The translations under genes were made by a program, and so were the position numbers. A stretch of 48,989 nucleotides of DNA from Rhodanobacter denitrificans (GTDB lineage Bacteria; Pseudomonadota; Gammaproteobacteria; Xanthomonadales; Rhodanobacteraceae), in the NCBI GenBank assembly GCA_017848855.1, contig JAFIHF010000013.1, positions 137,867 to 186,855 of the forward strand, read 5' to 3'. This document shows positions 9,156-17,537 of this stretch, in pieces; position 1 is the first letter of the stretch, and every line of letters starts with the position of its first letter. The notes below the pieces were generated by a model. That model did not search any database. It was not told where the DNA came from and worked only from the letters and a program-made list of their open reading frames with translations.

Positions 9156-9613
9156 GCGTCGACACCCGGACATGCCGCTCACCGCAGGGGCGCACCCTGT
9201 GCGCGACTGATAAGGAACGAGTGGAGAGGAGTGAGAAGCGAGAGAGAGCGTACAGCTCGCACCTCGGGCTTTTCTCTCACTCATCACTCTTCTTCACTCG
9301 CTTCCCGCTTTCGCGCACAGGGTGCGCTCCTTTACAGCCGCCCACCTTGGTCCGCACCCGTGGGTCGGGATTCATCCCGACTGGCCGCGCCTTGCCGTTC
9401 GGGCGTGTCGGGCTGAAGCCCGACCTACAGGCGCCGCCTCGCTTCTCACGTCCGTGGGTCGGGATTCATCCCGACCGGCCGTGCCTTGCCGCTCGGGCGT
9501 GTCGGGCTGAAGCCCGACCTACAGGCGCCCGCCTCGGTTCTCACGCCCGTGGGTCGGGATTCATCCCGACCGGCCGCGCCTTGCCGCTCGGGGATGTCGG
9601 GCTGAAGCCCGAC
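9156..9613. other. 458-bp repeat-filled gap between ctpA and midA
   Basis: This gap contains no credible gene. It holds one copy of a ~145-bp composite palindromic element (9187-9330) and three tandem copies of a ~70-bp double-hairpin repeat (9360-9429, 9454-9524, 9549-9619), described separately. The last copy runs into the midA stop codon. Confidence 0.85.
9187..9330. repeat. Composite ~145-bp palindromic element, copy A
   Basis: The outer arms are GGGGCGCACCCTGTGCGCGA (9187-9206) and its inverse ending GTGCGCTCC (9311-9330). Each arm folds by itself (GCGCAC-CCT-GTGCGC). The inner arms are purine-rich GAGTG...GAGTGAGAAGCGAGAG (9219-9248) and a pyrimidine-rich inverse (9274-9308). A second copy of almost the same length lies at 32461-32606. 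Shorter versions having only the outer arms lie at 31683-31750 and 36453-36507. Confidence 0.8.
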
Positions 9614-9619
9614 CTACAG
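9360..9619. repeat. Three tandem copies of the GTCGGGAT/GTCGGGCT double-hairpin repeat
   Basis: Each ~70-bp unit has a first hairpin GTCGGGAT-TC-ATCCCGAC, a GC-rich middle, and a second hairpin GTCGGGCT-GA-AGCCCGAC followed by CTACAG. The units are 9360-9429, 9454-9524 and 9549-9619, separated by short variable spacers (ending TCACG or TCACGC). A fourth, shorter copy is at 29287-29343. The form is that of a REP-type intergenic element. The CTA of the last unit is the midA stop codon on the minus strand. Confidence 0.85.
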
Positions 9620-10807
9620 GCGCCCGCCCTGGTCGGCGGCGAGCAGCTCCGCCGGCAACGGCAGCATGTCCATGCCGCGCGCGAACAGCATCGCCTGGAA
9701 GCGCTCGCCCATCTGCTCGGGCAGGGTGAGCCGCTTCACTTCCTGCGCGAGGCGATAGCGCGCCGCCTCGTCGGCGGCTTCGGCATGCGCGGCTTCGAAC
9801 GCCTCCTGCAGGCCGCTGGCGATCAGGAACTGCGCCTGCGGCAAGTAGGCGGCCACGCCGAAGCCGGCGCTGTTGCCGGCCTCGGCCAGCGCGGTGAAAT
9901 CCACCGAAGCGGTGAGGTCGTTGAGGCCGGGCAGCCACAGCGGATCGTGGTGCGCGTGATGGCGGTAATGCGCCATCAGCGTGCCGTCGCGGCGTTCGGG
10001 CTGGTAGAACTCGCGGCGCACATAGCCGTAGTCCACGAACAGCATCACGCCGGCCTCCAGCGCGCCGGCCACCGCCTGCAGCCAGTACGGCAGCTGCGGC
10101 AGGATCTCGGTGCGGTAGCCGTCGGCGAAGTCCGCGCCAAGGTCGCGCTCGACGTGGCGCACCGCGCCGGCAACCAGTGCGTCGGCAGGGCGATCCACGC
10201 GCATCAGCCGGCCCTCGCCATCCAGCGCCACGTGTTCCTCGTACACCTCGCCGTCCTTCATCGCGATGCGCGTGGCGGGCAGCGCGTCGATCACCTCGTT
10301 CGCGAACAGCACGCCGCGCCAGTCCTGCTCGGGCGGGCGATCCAGCCACTCGACGCGCGCATTCAATTCGCCCGGCAAGGCGGCGACGAGGCGTTCGCGC
10401 TGGCGTTCGCGCAGGTCGGCGCTGGGTTCGAGGATGAGGTAGCGCCGCGGCAGCACGCCGGACGCGGCGAACGCCTTCAGCGCCGCTTCCGCGAACGCGC
10501 CGCTGCCGCCGCCCAGTTCGAGGAAATCCGCCTCCTCGCCCAGCGCGGCCAGTACCGGCGCCACCGCGTTCACCACGCAGCGCGCGAACAACGTGCCCAG
10601 CTCCGGCGCGGTGACGAAATCGCCGGCCTCGCCGAACTTGGTCTTGCCCGCGCTGTAGTAACCCAGCCCCGGCGCGTACAGGCTGCGCTCCATGAACTGC
10701 GCGAACGGCATCGGCCCGTGCGCGGCGACCTGCTCGCGCAACTGGCGCAGCAGGCGATCGGAATGCGCGCGCTCATCGGCGGAGGGTTCGGGGAGTCGGG
10801 AGGCCAT
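9614..10807 (-). CDS. Class I SAM-dependent methyltransferase, MidA/NDUFAF7 family
   Basis: A 397-residue member of the COG1565 (MidA/NDUFAF7) protein-arginine methyltransferase-like family; the mitochondrial relative methylates a complex I subunit. Seen in sequence: GEAGDFVTAPELG near residue 60-75, the glycine-rich SAM loop ELGGGSGAFA, NEVIDALP, and VDYGY, all in family order. The start is the ATG MASRLPEP with its complement at 10805-10807; in-frame sequence further upstream reads into a repeat block. The stop codon TAG is provided by the edge of an intergenic repeat. The bacterial substrate is not established. Confidence 0.88.
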   Translation of the reverse strand: MASRLPEPSADERAHSDRLLRQLREQVAAHGPMPFAQFMERSLYAPGLGYYSAGKTKFGEAGDFVTAPELGTLFARCVVNAVAPVLAALGEEADFLELGGGSGAFAEAALKAFAASGVLPRRYLILEPSADLRERQRERLVAALPGELNARVEWLDRPPEQDWRGVLFANEVIDALPATRIAMKDGEVYEEHVALDGEGRLMRVDRPADALVAGAVRHVERDLGADFADGYRTEILPQLPYWLQAVAGALEAGVMLFVDYGYVRREFYQPERRDGTLMAHYRHHAHHDPLWLPGLNDLTASVDFTALAEAGNSAGFGVAAYLPQAQFLIASGLQEAFEAAHAEAADEAARYRLAQEVKRLTLPEQMGERFQAMLFARGMDMLPLPAELLAADQGGRL

Positions 10808-10867
10808 GGGGGCGTCGGTCGTGTTTCGTCGGAGGGCGAAGGATAGCGGATGCGTGGTCGTGGTCTG

Positions 10868-11047
10868 TTGGGGCTTGCCGCAAGCGACAAAGCGGTTTCG
10901 TGCGCCTGCCGCAAGAAACCGCTTTGTCACTCGCGAAAGCGCGAAAATAGAGCCCCTCTCCCCCAGCCCCTCTCCCACACGTGGGAGAGGGGAAATGCGC
11001 GTCGCGGCAGGCGTCCGAAACCGCTTTGTTCCTTGCGAAAGCGCGAA
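10868..11047. repeat. Inverted and direct repeats between midA and TonB receptor 3
   Basis: GACAAAGCGGTTT (about 10886-10898) and AAACCGCTTTGTC (about 10916-10928) form an inverted pair. A direct repeat of GAAACCGCTTTGT plus GCGAAAGCGCGAAA recurs about 102 bases apart (near 10915-10946 and 11017-11048). Between them lies CCCCTCTCCCAC-ACGT-GTGGGAGAGGGG, a perfect hairpin at about 10967-10993. The 280-bp gap 10808-11087 holds no gene. Confidence 0.7.
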
Positions 11048-11087
11048 AGCAAATGCCCCCGACTCCACAACTGGGCGGTAGCCCAAA

Positions 11088-13280
11088 TCAGAAATCTTTC
11101 TGCAAGCTCAGATACAACCCGCGACGCGGACCAAACTGCGGCGCCCCCACGCCCACACCGGTGCCATCGCGCAGCTCATACGTGCGATCCAGCGCGTTGA
11201 TCAGCGCGAGCTGGGTGTGCAGCTTGCCGAAGCGGTCGAACGCGAAGTCGTGCGACACATTGAGGTTCAACTGGAAATACGCCGGCAGACGCGCGCCGTT
11301 CGGCACCGCGCCGTCGCGGCGCAGGCCGCTGCCGAACAGGTAGTCGGCGCCGAACCGGGTGTCATCCGAAAGCGCATAGCTGAGGCCGCCGGAGGAGGTG
11401 TACTTCTGGTCGTGGTCGAGGTGGATGTAGTTGGCGGCGATGTACGCCAGGTCGTCCGGGCTGAAGTTGTACTGGCTGGTGATGACGTCCTTGCCCATTG
11501 CCTTGCCGTACGCGAAGTTGAACCAGCCCGACCACGGCCCGCTGGCGTAGTTCGCGGTGAACTCCACGCCGGCCACGCGGCCGCGGCGGTAGTTGAAGGT
11601 GGAATACACCAGCGCCTGGCCGAACTGACCTTCGTCCTGCAGGCGATGCACCTCGCGATAGTAGCTGTCCAGGCCCAGCGTCCACGCGTCGCCGAGGTTC
11701 TGCGACACGCCCACGTCGAAGTAGTCCGCGCGCTCGGCCAGCGGGGTGTTGTCGCCGTAGTTCTTCACCGCGTTGGTGGTGCCTTCGAAAGCCGCGATGT
11801 TCGCCGCGGTGATCATCTCGGTGGCGGGCGGCGTGAAGTAGCGCGAATAGCCGGCGTGCACGGCGGTGCTGCCGCTGGCCTGCCAGACCACGCCGAGGCG
11901 CGGGCTGAGCTGGCTCTGGGTGGTGCCGAAGGCCTTGTACGTGTCGCCGCGCAGGCCGTAGTTCACGGTCCAGTCCTGGCCGATGCTCCACTCGTCCTGC
12001 ACGTAGGCGGACCAGGTCTTCGCCACGATGCGGTCGCCGGTGAAGATGCCGAACGGCGTGGTGCTGGTTTGCGCGCCGTCGGCGTCGGCCGGGAACACCA
12101 GCGAGTCCGTGTTCGCGGTGGCGCGGTCGAAGCTGCCGTACACGCCGTAGCGCAGGGTGTGGGTGTCGTTGAGCGGCGTGGAGAAATCCGCCTGCAGCGT
12201 GCTCGTGCGGTCGTTCCGGCGGATCGTGCCGGCCACGCCGTTGAAGATCAGGTCGCCGACGGCGTCGGGGAGGTACTGCAGGCCGCTGTAGCGCTGGCCC
12301 AGCGAGACCTGGTAGCCGGTCGCGCCCAGCTTGCCCTGCAGCGACAACACGCCGAAGCGGGTCTGCTCGTGCTGGCGCTGGTCGAGCTCGGTGGAGTCGA
12401 AGTTCGTGACGTCGAGACCATTCTTGTCCAAATACGCGAACTGCGGCGTGGCGCCCGGCCGGTTCGGGATCTGGAAGCGGTTGTTCGCGGCGCCGAACAT
12501 GAAGCTGAGGCGCGTGTCGTCGTTGACCAGATAGCTCAGCGTGCCGAACGCCTTCGCCTGGTTGGTGTGGTCGTGGATCGGCGTGCGGCTGGCCGTGGGG
12601 TTCTCGATGCCCACGTCGTTCTCGAGATAATTGCCGGTGAGGTACCAGCTCCAGCGCTCGCTGCTGCCCCAGATCGAGGCGTTCGGGTTGAGCGTGCCGA
12701 ACGAGCCGGCGGTGACGCCCACGCTGCCGCCGTTGCCGAGGTCGTGCCCGCTCCGGGTGGTGATGTCCACCACCGCCGCGGTACGCAGGCCGTACTGCGC
12801 CGGCAGCGCGCCGTCGAGCAGGCTCACGCTGCGGATCGTGCGCGCGTCCAGCGTCTGGCCGAAGCCGGAGATCGACTCGGGCACGATCACGCCGTTGATG
12901 CGGTACTGCAGGTTCGCGTGGTCGCCGCGCACGTGCAGGCCGCCGTAGGAGTCCTGCACCACGCCCGGCGCCTGCAGGATCACCTGGTTCACCGGCGTGG
13001 ACGCGCCCAGCGGCAGCTGCGCGATCGCCTTCTGGTCGATCACGTACTGGCTGCTGCCGGTGTCCGGCGACAGCGCGTTGCGCGCCTGGTCCAGCGCGGC
13101 GGAGACGCTGATCGCGCCGAGTTCGCGCACGCTGGGCGCGGGGTGGTTGCGCGTGGCGCCCGGGCTGCCGTCCGTGGCCGTGTCGCCGGTGGCGGTCGCG
13201 GCGGCATCGCCGGCGTGCGCGGGGACGGACAGCGCGCACAGTGCGACGGCAAGGCTCAAGGCAAGCGGGGAAAACTGCAT
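11088..13280 (-). CDS. TonB-dependent receptor 3, probably zinc-regulated
   Basis: A 730-residue TonB-dependent receptor. The start ATG complement is at 13278-13280. Residues 1-23 are a signal peptide (MQFSPLALSL..., ending AHA). The plug includes LQAPGVVQDSYGGLHVRG and LLDGALPAQYG, and the C-terminus ends in Phe (LYLSLQKDF). A perfect 18-bp palindrome GTAATGTTATAACATTAC lies 52-69 bases upstream and resembles the Zur (zinc uptake repressor) operator, so I infer a role in zinc or metallophore uptake under zinc limitation. No His-rich loop of the ZnuD kind is obvious, so the substrate call rests on the operator alone. Confidence 0.92.
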   Translation of the reverse strand: MQFSPLALSLAVALCALSVPAHAGDAAATATGDTATDGSPGATRNHPAPSVRELGAISVSAALDQARNALSPDTGSSQYVIDQKAIAQLPLGASTPVNQVILQAPGVVQDSYGGLHVRGDHANLQYRINGVIVPESISGFGQTLDARTIRSVSLLDGALPAQYGLRTAAVVDITTRSGHDLGNGGSVGVTAGSFGTLNPNASIWGSSERWSWYLTGNYLENDVGIENPTASRTPIHDHTNQAKAFGTLSYLVNDDTRLSFMFGAANNRFQIPNRPGATPQFAYLDKNGLDVTNFDSTELDQRQHEQTRFGVLSLQGKLGATGYQVSLGQRYSGLQYLPDAVGDLIFNGVAGTIRRNDRTSTLQADFSTPLNDTHTLRYGVYGSFDRATANTDSLVFPADADGAQTSTTPFGIFTGDRIVAKTWSAYVQDEWSIGQDWTVNYGLRGDTYKAFGTTQSQLSPRLGVVWQASGSTAVHAGYSRYFTPPATEMITAANIAAFEGTTNAVKNYGDNTPLAERADYFDVGVSQNLGDAWTLGLDSYYREVHRLQDEGQFGQALVYSTFNYRRGRVAGVEFTANYASGPWSGWFNFAYGKAMGKDVITSQYNFSPDDLAYIAANYIHLDHDQKYTSSGGLSYALSDDTRFGADYLFGSGLRRDGAVPNGARLPAYFQLNLNVSHDFAFDRFGKLHTQLALINALDRTYELRDGTGVGVGAPQFGPRRGLYLSLQKDF

Positions 13281-13331
13281 GGACGGGATTCCAGGTTGTC
13301 GTTGGCGGCGCTGCGCGCCGGGCCGCTTTGC

Positions 13332-13349
13332 GTAATGTTATAACATTAC
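13332..13349 (-). promoter_or_regulatory. Perfect 18-bp palindrome, Zur-box-like operator
   Basis: GTAATGTTATAACATTAC reads identically on both strands. Its core TGTTATAACA matches the core of proteobacterial Zur sites. It lies 52 bases before the receptor 3 ATG and contains TATAAC/TAACAT that could be the -10, with TTGGCT about 16 bases further upstream as a weak -35. A repressor bound here would block the promoter. Confidence 0.65.
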
Positions 13350-13479
13350 CAGCCTGAGCCAAGGCCGAACCGGGCCACAAGTCATGCACCGCGACGCGGC
13401 GGCCGTTGATCCGCGCTTCATGGCGAGCGCCTAGACTGGCCTCCTCGCGCGCCACGCCCGCGCGCCCACGGAGTGCGCC

Positions 13480-14223
13480 ATGAACCCGCGACACCCGCCC
13501 GGACCGGACCGCGCCGACGGGAGCCGCCAGGTGCCCGCCGTGATCGTCCGGCACGAGGAGGCGAACCGGATCACCCGGGCGATCCTCGACTTCGTCAGCA
13601 ACATCCCCGACAGCAAGGTGGACGGCGCCGCCGATCCGCGCGCGCAGGCGCGGCAGATCGCCGGCCGTGCCGCCCAGCGCGCCGCGCTCACCGCCGGCAC
13701 GCTGGCGCTGCCGCCCGGTCCGCTGGGCTGGCTCACCGTGCTGCCGGAACTGGTAACGATCTGGAAGCTGCAGGCGCAGATGGTCAGCGACATCGCCGCC
13801 GCGTTCGGCCGCCACGCCGAACTGGGCCGCGAGCAGATGCTGTACTGCCTGTTCCGCCACACCGCGGCGCAGGCCTTCCGCGACCTGGTGGTGCGCATGG
13901 GCGACCGCCTGCTGTTCCGCCGCATGTCGCAGACGGTGGTGGAGCGCGTCGCCAAGCAGCTGGGCGTGAAGCTCAGCCGCCGCGCAGTGGGCGAAGGCGT
14001 GTCGCGCTGGCTGCCGGTGATCGGCGCGCTGGGCGTGGGCGCCTACGCGTACTACGACACCGGACAGGTGGCCGCCACCGCGATCGAGCTGTTCGGTGGC
14101 GGCATCGAGCGCGAAGGCGAAGATGCGCCGGCAGCAGCGCCGCCATCGCGTGCGCGCAAGCTCGCCGGCGCCGTGCGCAAAACCATCTCGCGCAAGCGCG
14201 GCACGCCCACGGACGAAGCCTGA
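13480..14223 (+). CDS. EcsC-like conserved protein (tentative)
   Basis: A 247-residue protein without a signal peptide. Two hydrophobic, Gly/Pro-rich helical segments are visible: TAGTLALPPGPLGWLTVLPEL at about 72-92, and a stretch around LPVIGALGVGAYAYYDTG. The order 'helix, small-residue turn, WLTVLPELVTIWKLQAQMVSDIA' recalls the EcsC family of membrane-associated proteins of unknown function. The C-terminal ~35 residues are basic. GGAG lies 6 bases before the ATG. The family call is from memory of the pattern and is only moderately secure. It may be co-transcribed with the pteridine reductase gene 73 bp downstream. Confidence 0.6.
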   Translation: MNPRHPPGPDRADGSRQVPAVIVRHEEANRITRAILDFVSNIPDSKVDGAADPRAQARQIAGRAAQRAALTAGTLALPPGPLGWLTVLPELVTIWKLQAQMVSDIAAAFGRHAELGREQMLYCLFRHTAAQAFRDLVVRMGDRLLFRRMSQTVVERVAKQLGVKLSRRAVGEGVSRWLPVIGALGVGAYAYYDTGQVAATAIELFGGGIEREGEDAPAAAPPSRARKLAGAVRKTISRKRGTPTDEA

Positions 14224-14296
14224 GCGCCGCCGCGGATGACGCGGCGGCGGCGATCCGGCAAGCTGTCGCCCATCGTCGCCGCGCAGGAGCCGCCGC

Positions 14297-15043
14297 ATGC
14301 CGCCCAGCCAGGATCGCCCCGTCGCGCTGATCACCGGTGCCGGCAAGCGCGTGGGTGCGGTGATCGCGCGCACCTTGCACGCGGCCGGCTACGAGCTCGC
14401 CCTGCACTGCCGTCGCTCGGTGGACGAGGCCGAGATGCTGGCCGCCGAGCTGGAAGCCGCGCGCGCCGGCAGCACGCTGGTGCTGCAGGCCGAGCTGGCC
14501 GATCCGCATGCGCTGCCCGCGCTGGTCGACACCGCGCTGGCCCGCTACGGCCGGCTCGACGCGCTGGTCAACAACGCCTCGGCGTTCTTCCCCACGCCGG
14601 TGGGCGCAGCCAGCGTGGCGCAGTGGAACGAGCTGTTCGCCTCCAACGCGCAGGCGCCGTTCTTCCTCGCCCAGGCCGCCACGCCCGCGCTGCGCGCCAC
14701 GCGCGGCGCGATCGTGAACCTCGTGGACATCTACGCCGAACGCGCGCTGGCGGACCACCCGATCTACTGCATGGCCAAGGCCGCGCTGGCGGCGATGACG
14801 CGCGCGCTCGCGCTCGACCTCGCACCCGACATCCGCGTCAACGGCGTGGCGCCCGGCGCCGTGCTGTGGCCCAGCGACGGCAAGCCCTACGCCGACCAGC
14901 AGGCAATGCTGGCGCGCACGCCGCTGGCCCGCGCCGGCGCGCCCGAGGACGTGGCCGGCGCCGTGCGGTGGCTGCTGTGCGACGCGCCCTACGTGACCGG
15001 GCAAATCATCCGCGTGGACGGCGGGCGCACGCTGACGGTGTAG
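14297..15043 (+). CDS. Pteridine reductase (short-chain dehydrogenase family)
   Basis: A 248-residue SDR enzyme that would use NADPH to reduce dihydrobiopterin or dihydromonapterin/dihydrofolate. It has the pteridine-reductase form of the nucleotide motif, T13-G-x3-R18-V-G20, where classical SDRs have Gly in place of Arg. NNAS follows in the usual place, with Y157-x3-K161 (YCMAK) as the catalytic pair and GQIIRVDGG at the end. AGGAG lies just before the ATG. FolM of E. coli is the nearest functional comparison. The folate genes folB and folK lie about 2 kb downstream on the same strand, supporting a pterin role. Confidence 0.87.
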   Translation: MPPSQDRPVALITGAGKRVGAVIARTLHAAGYELALHCRRSVDEAEMLAAELEAARAGSTLVLQAELADPHALPALVDTALARYGRLDALVNNASAFFPTPVGAASVAQWNELFASNAQAPFFLAQAATPALRATRGAIVNLVDIYAERALADHPIYCMAKAALAAMTRALALDLAPDIRVNGVAPGAVLWPSDGKPYADQQAMLARTPLARAGAPEDVAGAVRWLLCDAPYVTGQIIRVDGGRTLTV

Positions 15044-15184
15044 GCGAGACACCCTCGCTGGGCTTTGCGCGCGCCGCAAGCGACAGGCTTGCTTCGCCAG
15101 CCGGCGATAGCCAAGACATCGCAAGCACTCGCCCCTCACCCCGGCCCTCTCCTCGCTCCTCAAAGCCGCGGCCATCCATGACCG

Positions 15185-15208
15185 CTCCCCGCGTGCCCCA
15201 GCGGGGAG
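15185..15208 (-). terminator. Hairpin downstream of dbpA within a repeat-rich gap
   Basis: CTCCCCGC-8 bases-GCGGGGAG lies 13 bases past the dbpA stop. The surrounding CCCCTCACCCC and GAGAGGGAGAG tracts belong to the same CCCTCTCCC-type intergenic repeat family seen near 10.97 kb and 43.3 kb. It may serve both dbpA (minus) and the pteridine reductase gene (plus), which converge here. Confidence 0.5.
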
Positions 15209-15221
15209 AGGGAGAGTGGCG

Positions 15222-16601
15222 TCAATCCAGCGCGCGCACACGGAAATTGCGCCCCTTGATGCGCCCGGCGCGCAGCCGCTCCAGCGCCTTGGCCGCCAGC
15301 GCGCGGCCGATTGCCACGTAGGCGCGGGTGGCGAAGACGTCGATCTTGCCGATGTCCTTCGCATCCAGCCCGGCGTCGCCGGTGAGCGCGCCGAGGATGT
15401 CGCCGGGGCGCAGCTTGTCCTGGCGGCCGGCGTCGATCACCAGGGTCCGCATCGGCGCGAGGTGCAGCGTCTTGCCGCGCGGCGGGGCGAGTTTCAGCGT
15501 GCACCACGGCAGCGGCGCGCCCTGCGCTTCCTCGATGTTCGCCGCCTTCGGCCGCTCGCGCGGCGTGCACAGGGTGATCGCGAGGCCGGTTTCGCCGGCG
15601 CGGCCGGTGCGGCCGATGCGGTGGGTGTGGGTGTCGGGGTCGTGCGCGATGTCGTGGCTGACCACCAGCGGCAGCGCGGCGATGTCGAGGCCGCGCGCGG
15701 CCACGTCGGTGGCCACCAGCACGTTGCAGCTGCGGTTGGCGAAGCGCACCAGCACCTCGTCGCGGTCGCGCTGTTCCATGTCGCCGTGCAGGGCGAGCGC
15801 GGAAAAGCCGCGGCGGTCCAGTTCCTGTGCCACCGCGTCCACGTCCTTGCGCATGTTGCAGAACACCAGTGCGTGCTGGCCGCGCTCGCCGCTCAGCAGC
15901 TGCGCCAGCGCGTCGAGCTTGTGCGCCGGCTCCACCTCGATGAACTGCTGCTCGATCGCGGGCTTCGCTTCGGTGGGCACCTCGACGGTGATCGCGACCG
16001 GCTCCTGCTGCACGCGCTGGCTCACCGCACGGATTTCGTCCGGGTAGGTGGCCGAGAACAGCAGCGTCTGGTGGTGCTTGGCGATGCGCCCGACGATGTC
16101 GTCGATGGCCTCGGAAAAACCCATGTCGAGCATGCGGTCGGCCTCGTCCAGCACCAGCACGCGGATGCCGCCGCCGTGCAGGCTGCCGCGCTTCAGGTGT
16201 TCCTGCACGCGGCCGGGCGTGCCGACCACGATGTGCGGGTCGTGCGCGAGCGAGGCCAGCTGCGGCCCCAGCGGCATGCCGCCGCACAGGGTGAGCAGCT
16301 TCACGTTGGGGATGTTCGCGGCGAGCTTGCGCAGCGCCTTGCTGACCTGATCGGCCAGCTCGCGCGTGGGGCACAGCACCAGTGCCTGCAGGCGGATCGT
16401 CTCCACCTGCAAGGCCTGCAGCAGGGCCAGCCCGAACGCGGCGGTCTTGCCGCTGCCGGTCTGCGCCTGCGCGATCACGTCGCGGCCGGCCAGCATCGGC
16501 GGCAGGCTTTGCGCCTGCACCGGCGTCATCTCCGTGTAGCCGAGGGTTTCGAGGCTGGCGAGCAGGGCGGGCTTGAGCGGGAGCGTGGCGAAGGCGGTCA
16601 T
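15222..16601 (-). CDS. dbpA: ATP-dependent DEAD-box RNA helicase DbpA
   Basis: A 459-residue DEAD-box helicase acting in large ribosomal subunit assembly; the E. coli enzyme is activated by hairpin 92 of 23S rRNA. In order: Q-motif region (LGYTEMTPVQ, from about 20), Walker A AQTGSGKT (46-53), PTRELA (78-83), DEAD (152-155), SAT (183-185), ARGLDI, HRIGRTGR. The C-terminal ~75 residues carry the DbpA-specific RNA-binding domain (RPGDILGALTGDAG, IGKIDVFATRAYVAI, GRIKGRNFRVR). I use the ATG with complement at 16599-16601 (MTAFATLPLK), which aligns with the family N-terminus. Five more in-frame codons exist upstream. Confidence 0.94.
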   Translation of the reverse strand: MTAFATLPLKPALLASLETLGYTEMTPVQAQSLPPMLAGRDVIAQAQTGSGKTAAFGLALLQALQVETIRLQALVLCPTRELADQVSKALRKLAANIPNVKLLTLCGGMPLGPQLASLAHDPHIVVGTPGRVQEHLKRGSLHGGGIRVLVLDEADRMLDMGFSEAIDDIVGRIAKHHQTLLFSATYPDEIRAVSQRVQQEPVAITVEVPTEAKPAIEQQFIEVEPAHKLDALAQLLSGERGQHALVFCNMRKDVDAVAQELDRRGFSALALHGDMEQRDRDEVLVRFANRSCNVLVATDVAARGLDIAALPLVVSHDIAHDPDTHTHRIGRTGRAGETGLAITLCTPRERPKAANIEEAQGAPLPWCTLKLAPPRGKTLHLAPMRTLVIDAGRQDKLRPGDILGALTGDAGLDAKDIGKIDVFATRAYVAIGRALAAKALERLRAGRIKGRNFRVRALD

Positions 16602-16634
16602 GCGCCATGATCGCATGCGCCGACGCCGTGCCGG

Positions 16635-17045
16635 TCAGCTCAGCGCGGAATCGATATGGATCTCGCCGCTGAGCACCTTGTGGATCGGGCAGGCATTGGC
16701 GATCTGCAGCAGGCGTACGCGCTGCGCGTCGTCCAGCGCGCCATGCACGGCGATACGCCGGCGGATCCGGTTGCTGCCGTCCTCCGGCTTGCCGTCGGGG
16801 TTGAAGTCCAGCGCCACCTCGACGCCGTCCAGCGGCCAGCCCTTGCGCGCGGCGTACATCTTCAGCGTGATCGCGGTGCAGGCGCCGAGCGCGGAGAGCA
16901 GCAGCCGGTGCGGGTCGGGGCCGCTGTCGCCGCCGCCGAGCGTGGCGGGTTCGTCGGCCAGCCAGGTGTGCCCGCGATCGTCGTGGAAGCGGACGGCATA
17001 GGGCGTGTCGGCGATGACGGCCGTGACGGCGGGCGTGGTGTTCAC
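16635..17045 (-). CDS. OsmC/Ohr-family peroxiredoxin-like protein
   Basis: A 136-residue OsmC-family protein, a thiol-dependent hydroperoxide-detoxifying fold. The two family cysteines are C56 ([10 protein letters not shown]) and C119 (NACPIHK). The start is the GTG with complement at 17043-17045 because GGAG lies 8-9 bases upstream and the length then fits the family; the open frame extends upstream without support. The subtype resembles YhfA/SACOL-like OsmC proteins rather than classic Ohr, so the exact substrate is open. It lies 33 bp before dbpA on the same strand and could be co-transcribed with it. Confidence 0.85.
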   Translation of the reverse strand: MNTTPAVTAVIADTPYAVRFHDDRGHTWLADEPATLGGGDSGPDPHRLLLSALGACTAITLKMYAARKGWPLDGVEVALDFNPDGKPEDGSNRIRRRIAVHGALDDAQRVRLLQIANACPIHKVLSGEIHIDSALS

Positions 17046-17175
17046 TGGCGGATTCTCCGGTGGGCGATGGACAGGGTGTAGCACGGCCGGCCTGCGCCGT
17101 GGTGAACGCGGGCGACTTGCATCCGCGTGCGCGGTCGCGGACCCTGTGCAGCCCGTGTTCCACCGACGCAACGCC

Positions 17176-17535
17176 ATGGACATCGTTTTCATCGAAGACC
17201 TGCGCATCGACGCCGTGATCGGCATCTACGACTGGGAGCGCCGCGTGCGCCAGACGCTGGCGTTCGACATCGAGATGGCGTTCGACAACACCGTGCCCGC
17301 CGCCAGCGACGACATCGCGCTGACGCTGAACTACAAGGACGTGTCCAAGCGGCTGATCGACTACGTGGGCGCCTCCAGCTTCGGCCTGGTGGAAACCCTG
17401 GCCGAGCGCTGCGCCGCGATCATCCGCGAGGAATTCGGCGTGAGCTGGGTGCGGCTGAAGCTGTCCAAGCCCGGCGCGGTGCGCGGCGCGAAGGCGGTGG
17501 GCGTGCGCATCGAACGCGGCGTGCGGCCGCAGTGA
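17176..17535 (+). CDS. folB: Dihydroneopterin aldolase
   Basis: A 119-residue FolB enzyme converting 7,8-dihydroneopterin to 6-hydroxymethyl-7,8-dihydropterin in folate synthesis. It is recognised by the start [21 protein letters not shown], by [14 protein letters not shown], by [10 protein letters not shown], and by the C-terminal [17 protein letters not shown], with a conserved Lys near the end. Length is normal for the family. The folK start lies 2 bases after the stop, so the two consecutive pathway steps are translated from one message. Confidence 0.95.
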   Translation: MDIVFIEDLRIDAVIGIYDWERRVRQTLAFDIEMAFDNTVPAASDDIALTLNYKDVSKRLIDYVGASSFGLVETLAERCAAIIREEFGVSWVRLKLSKPGAVRGAKAVGVRIERGVRPQ

Positions 17536-17537
17536 GC

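Noticed and set aside
10850-11343. Short frames in the midA-receptor 3 gap
   Set aside because: They run through inverted repeats and into the antisense of the receptor gene, with no ribosome binding site or recognisable protein.
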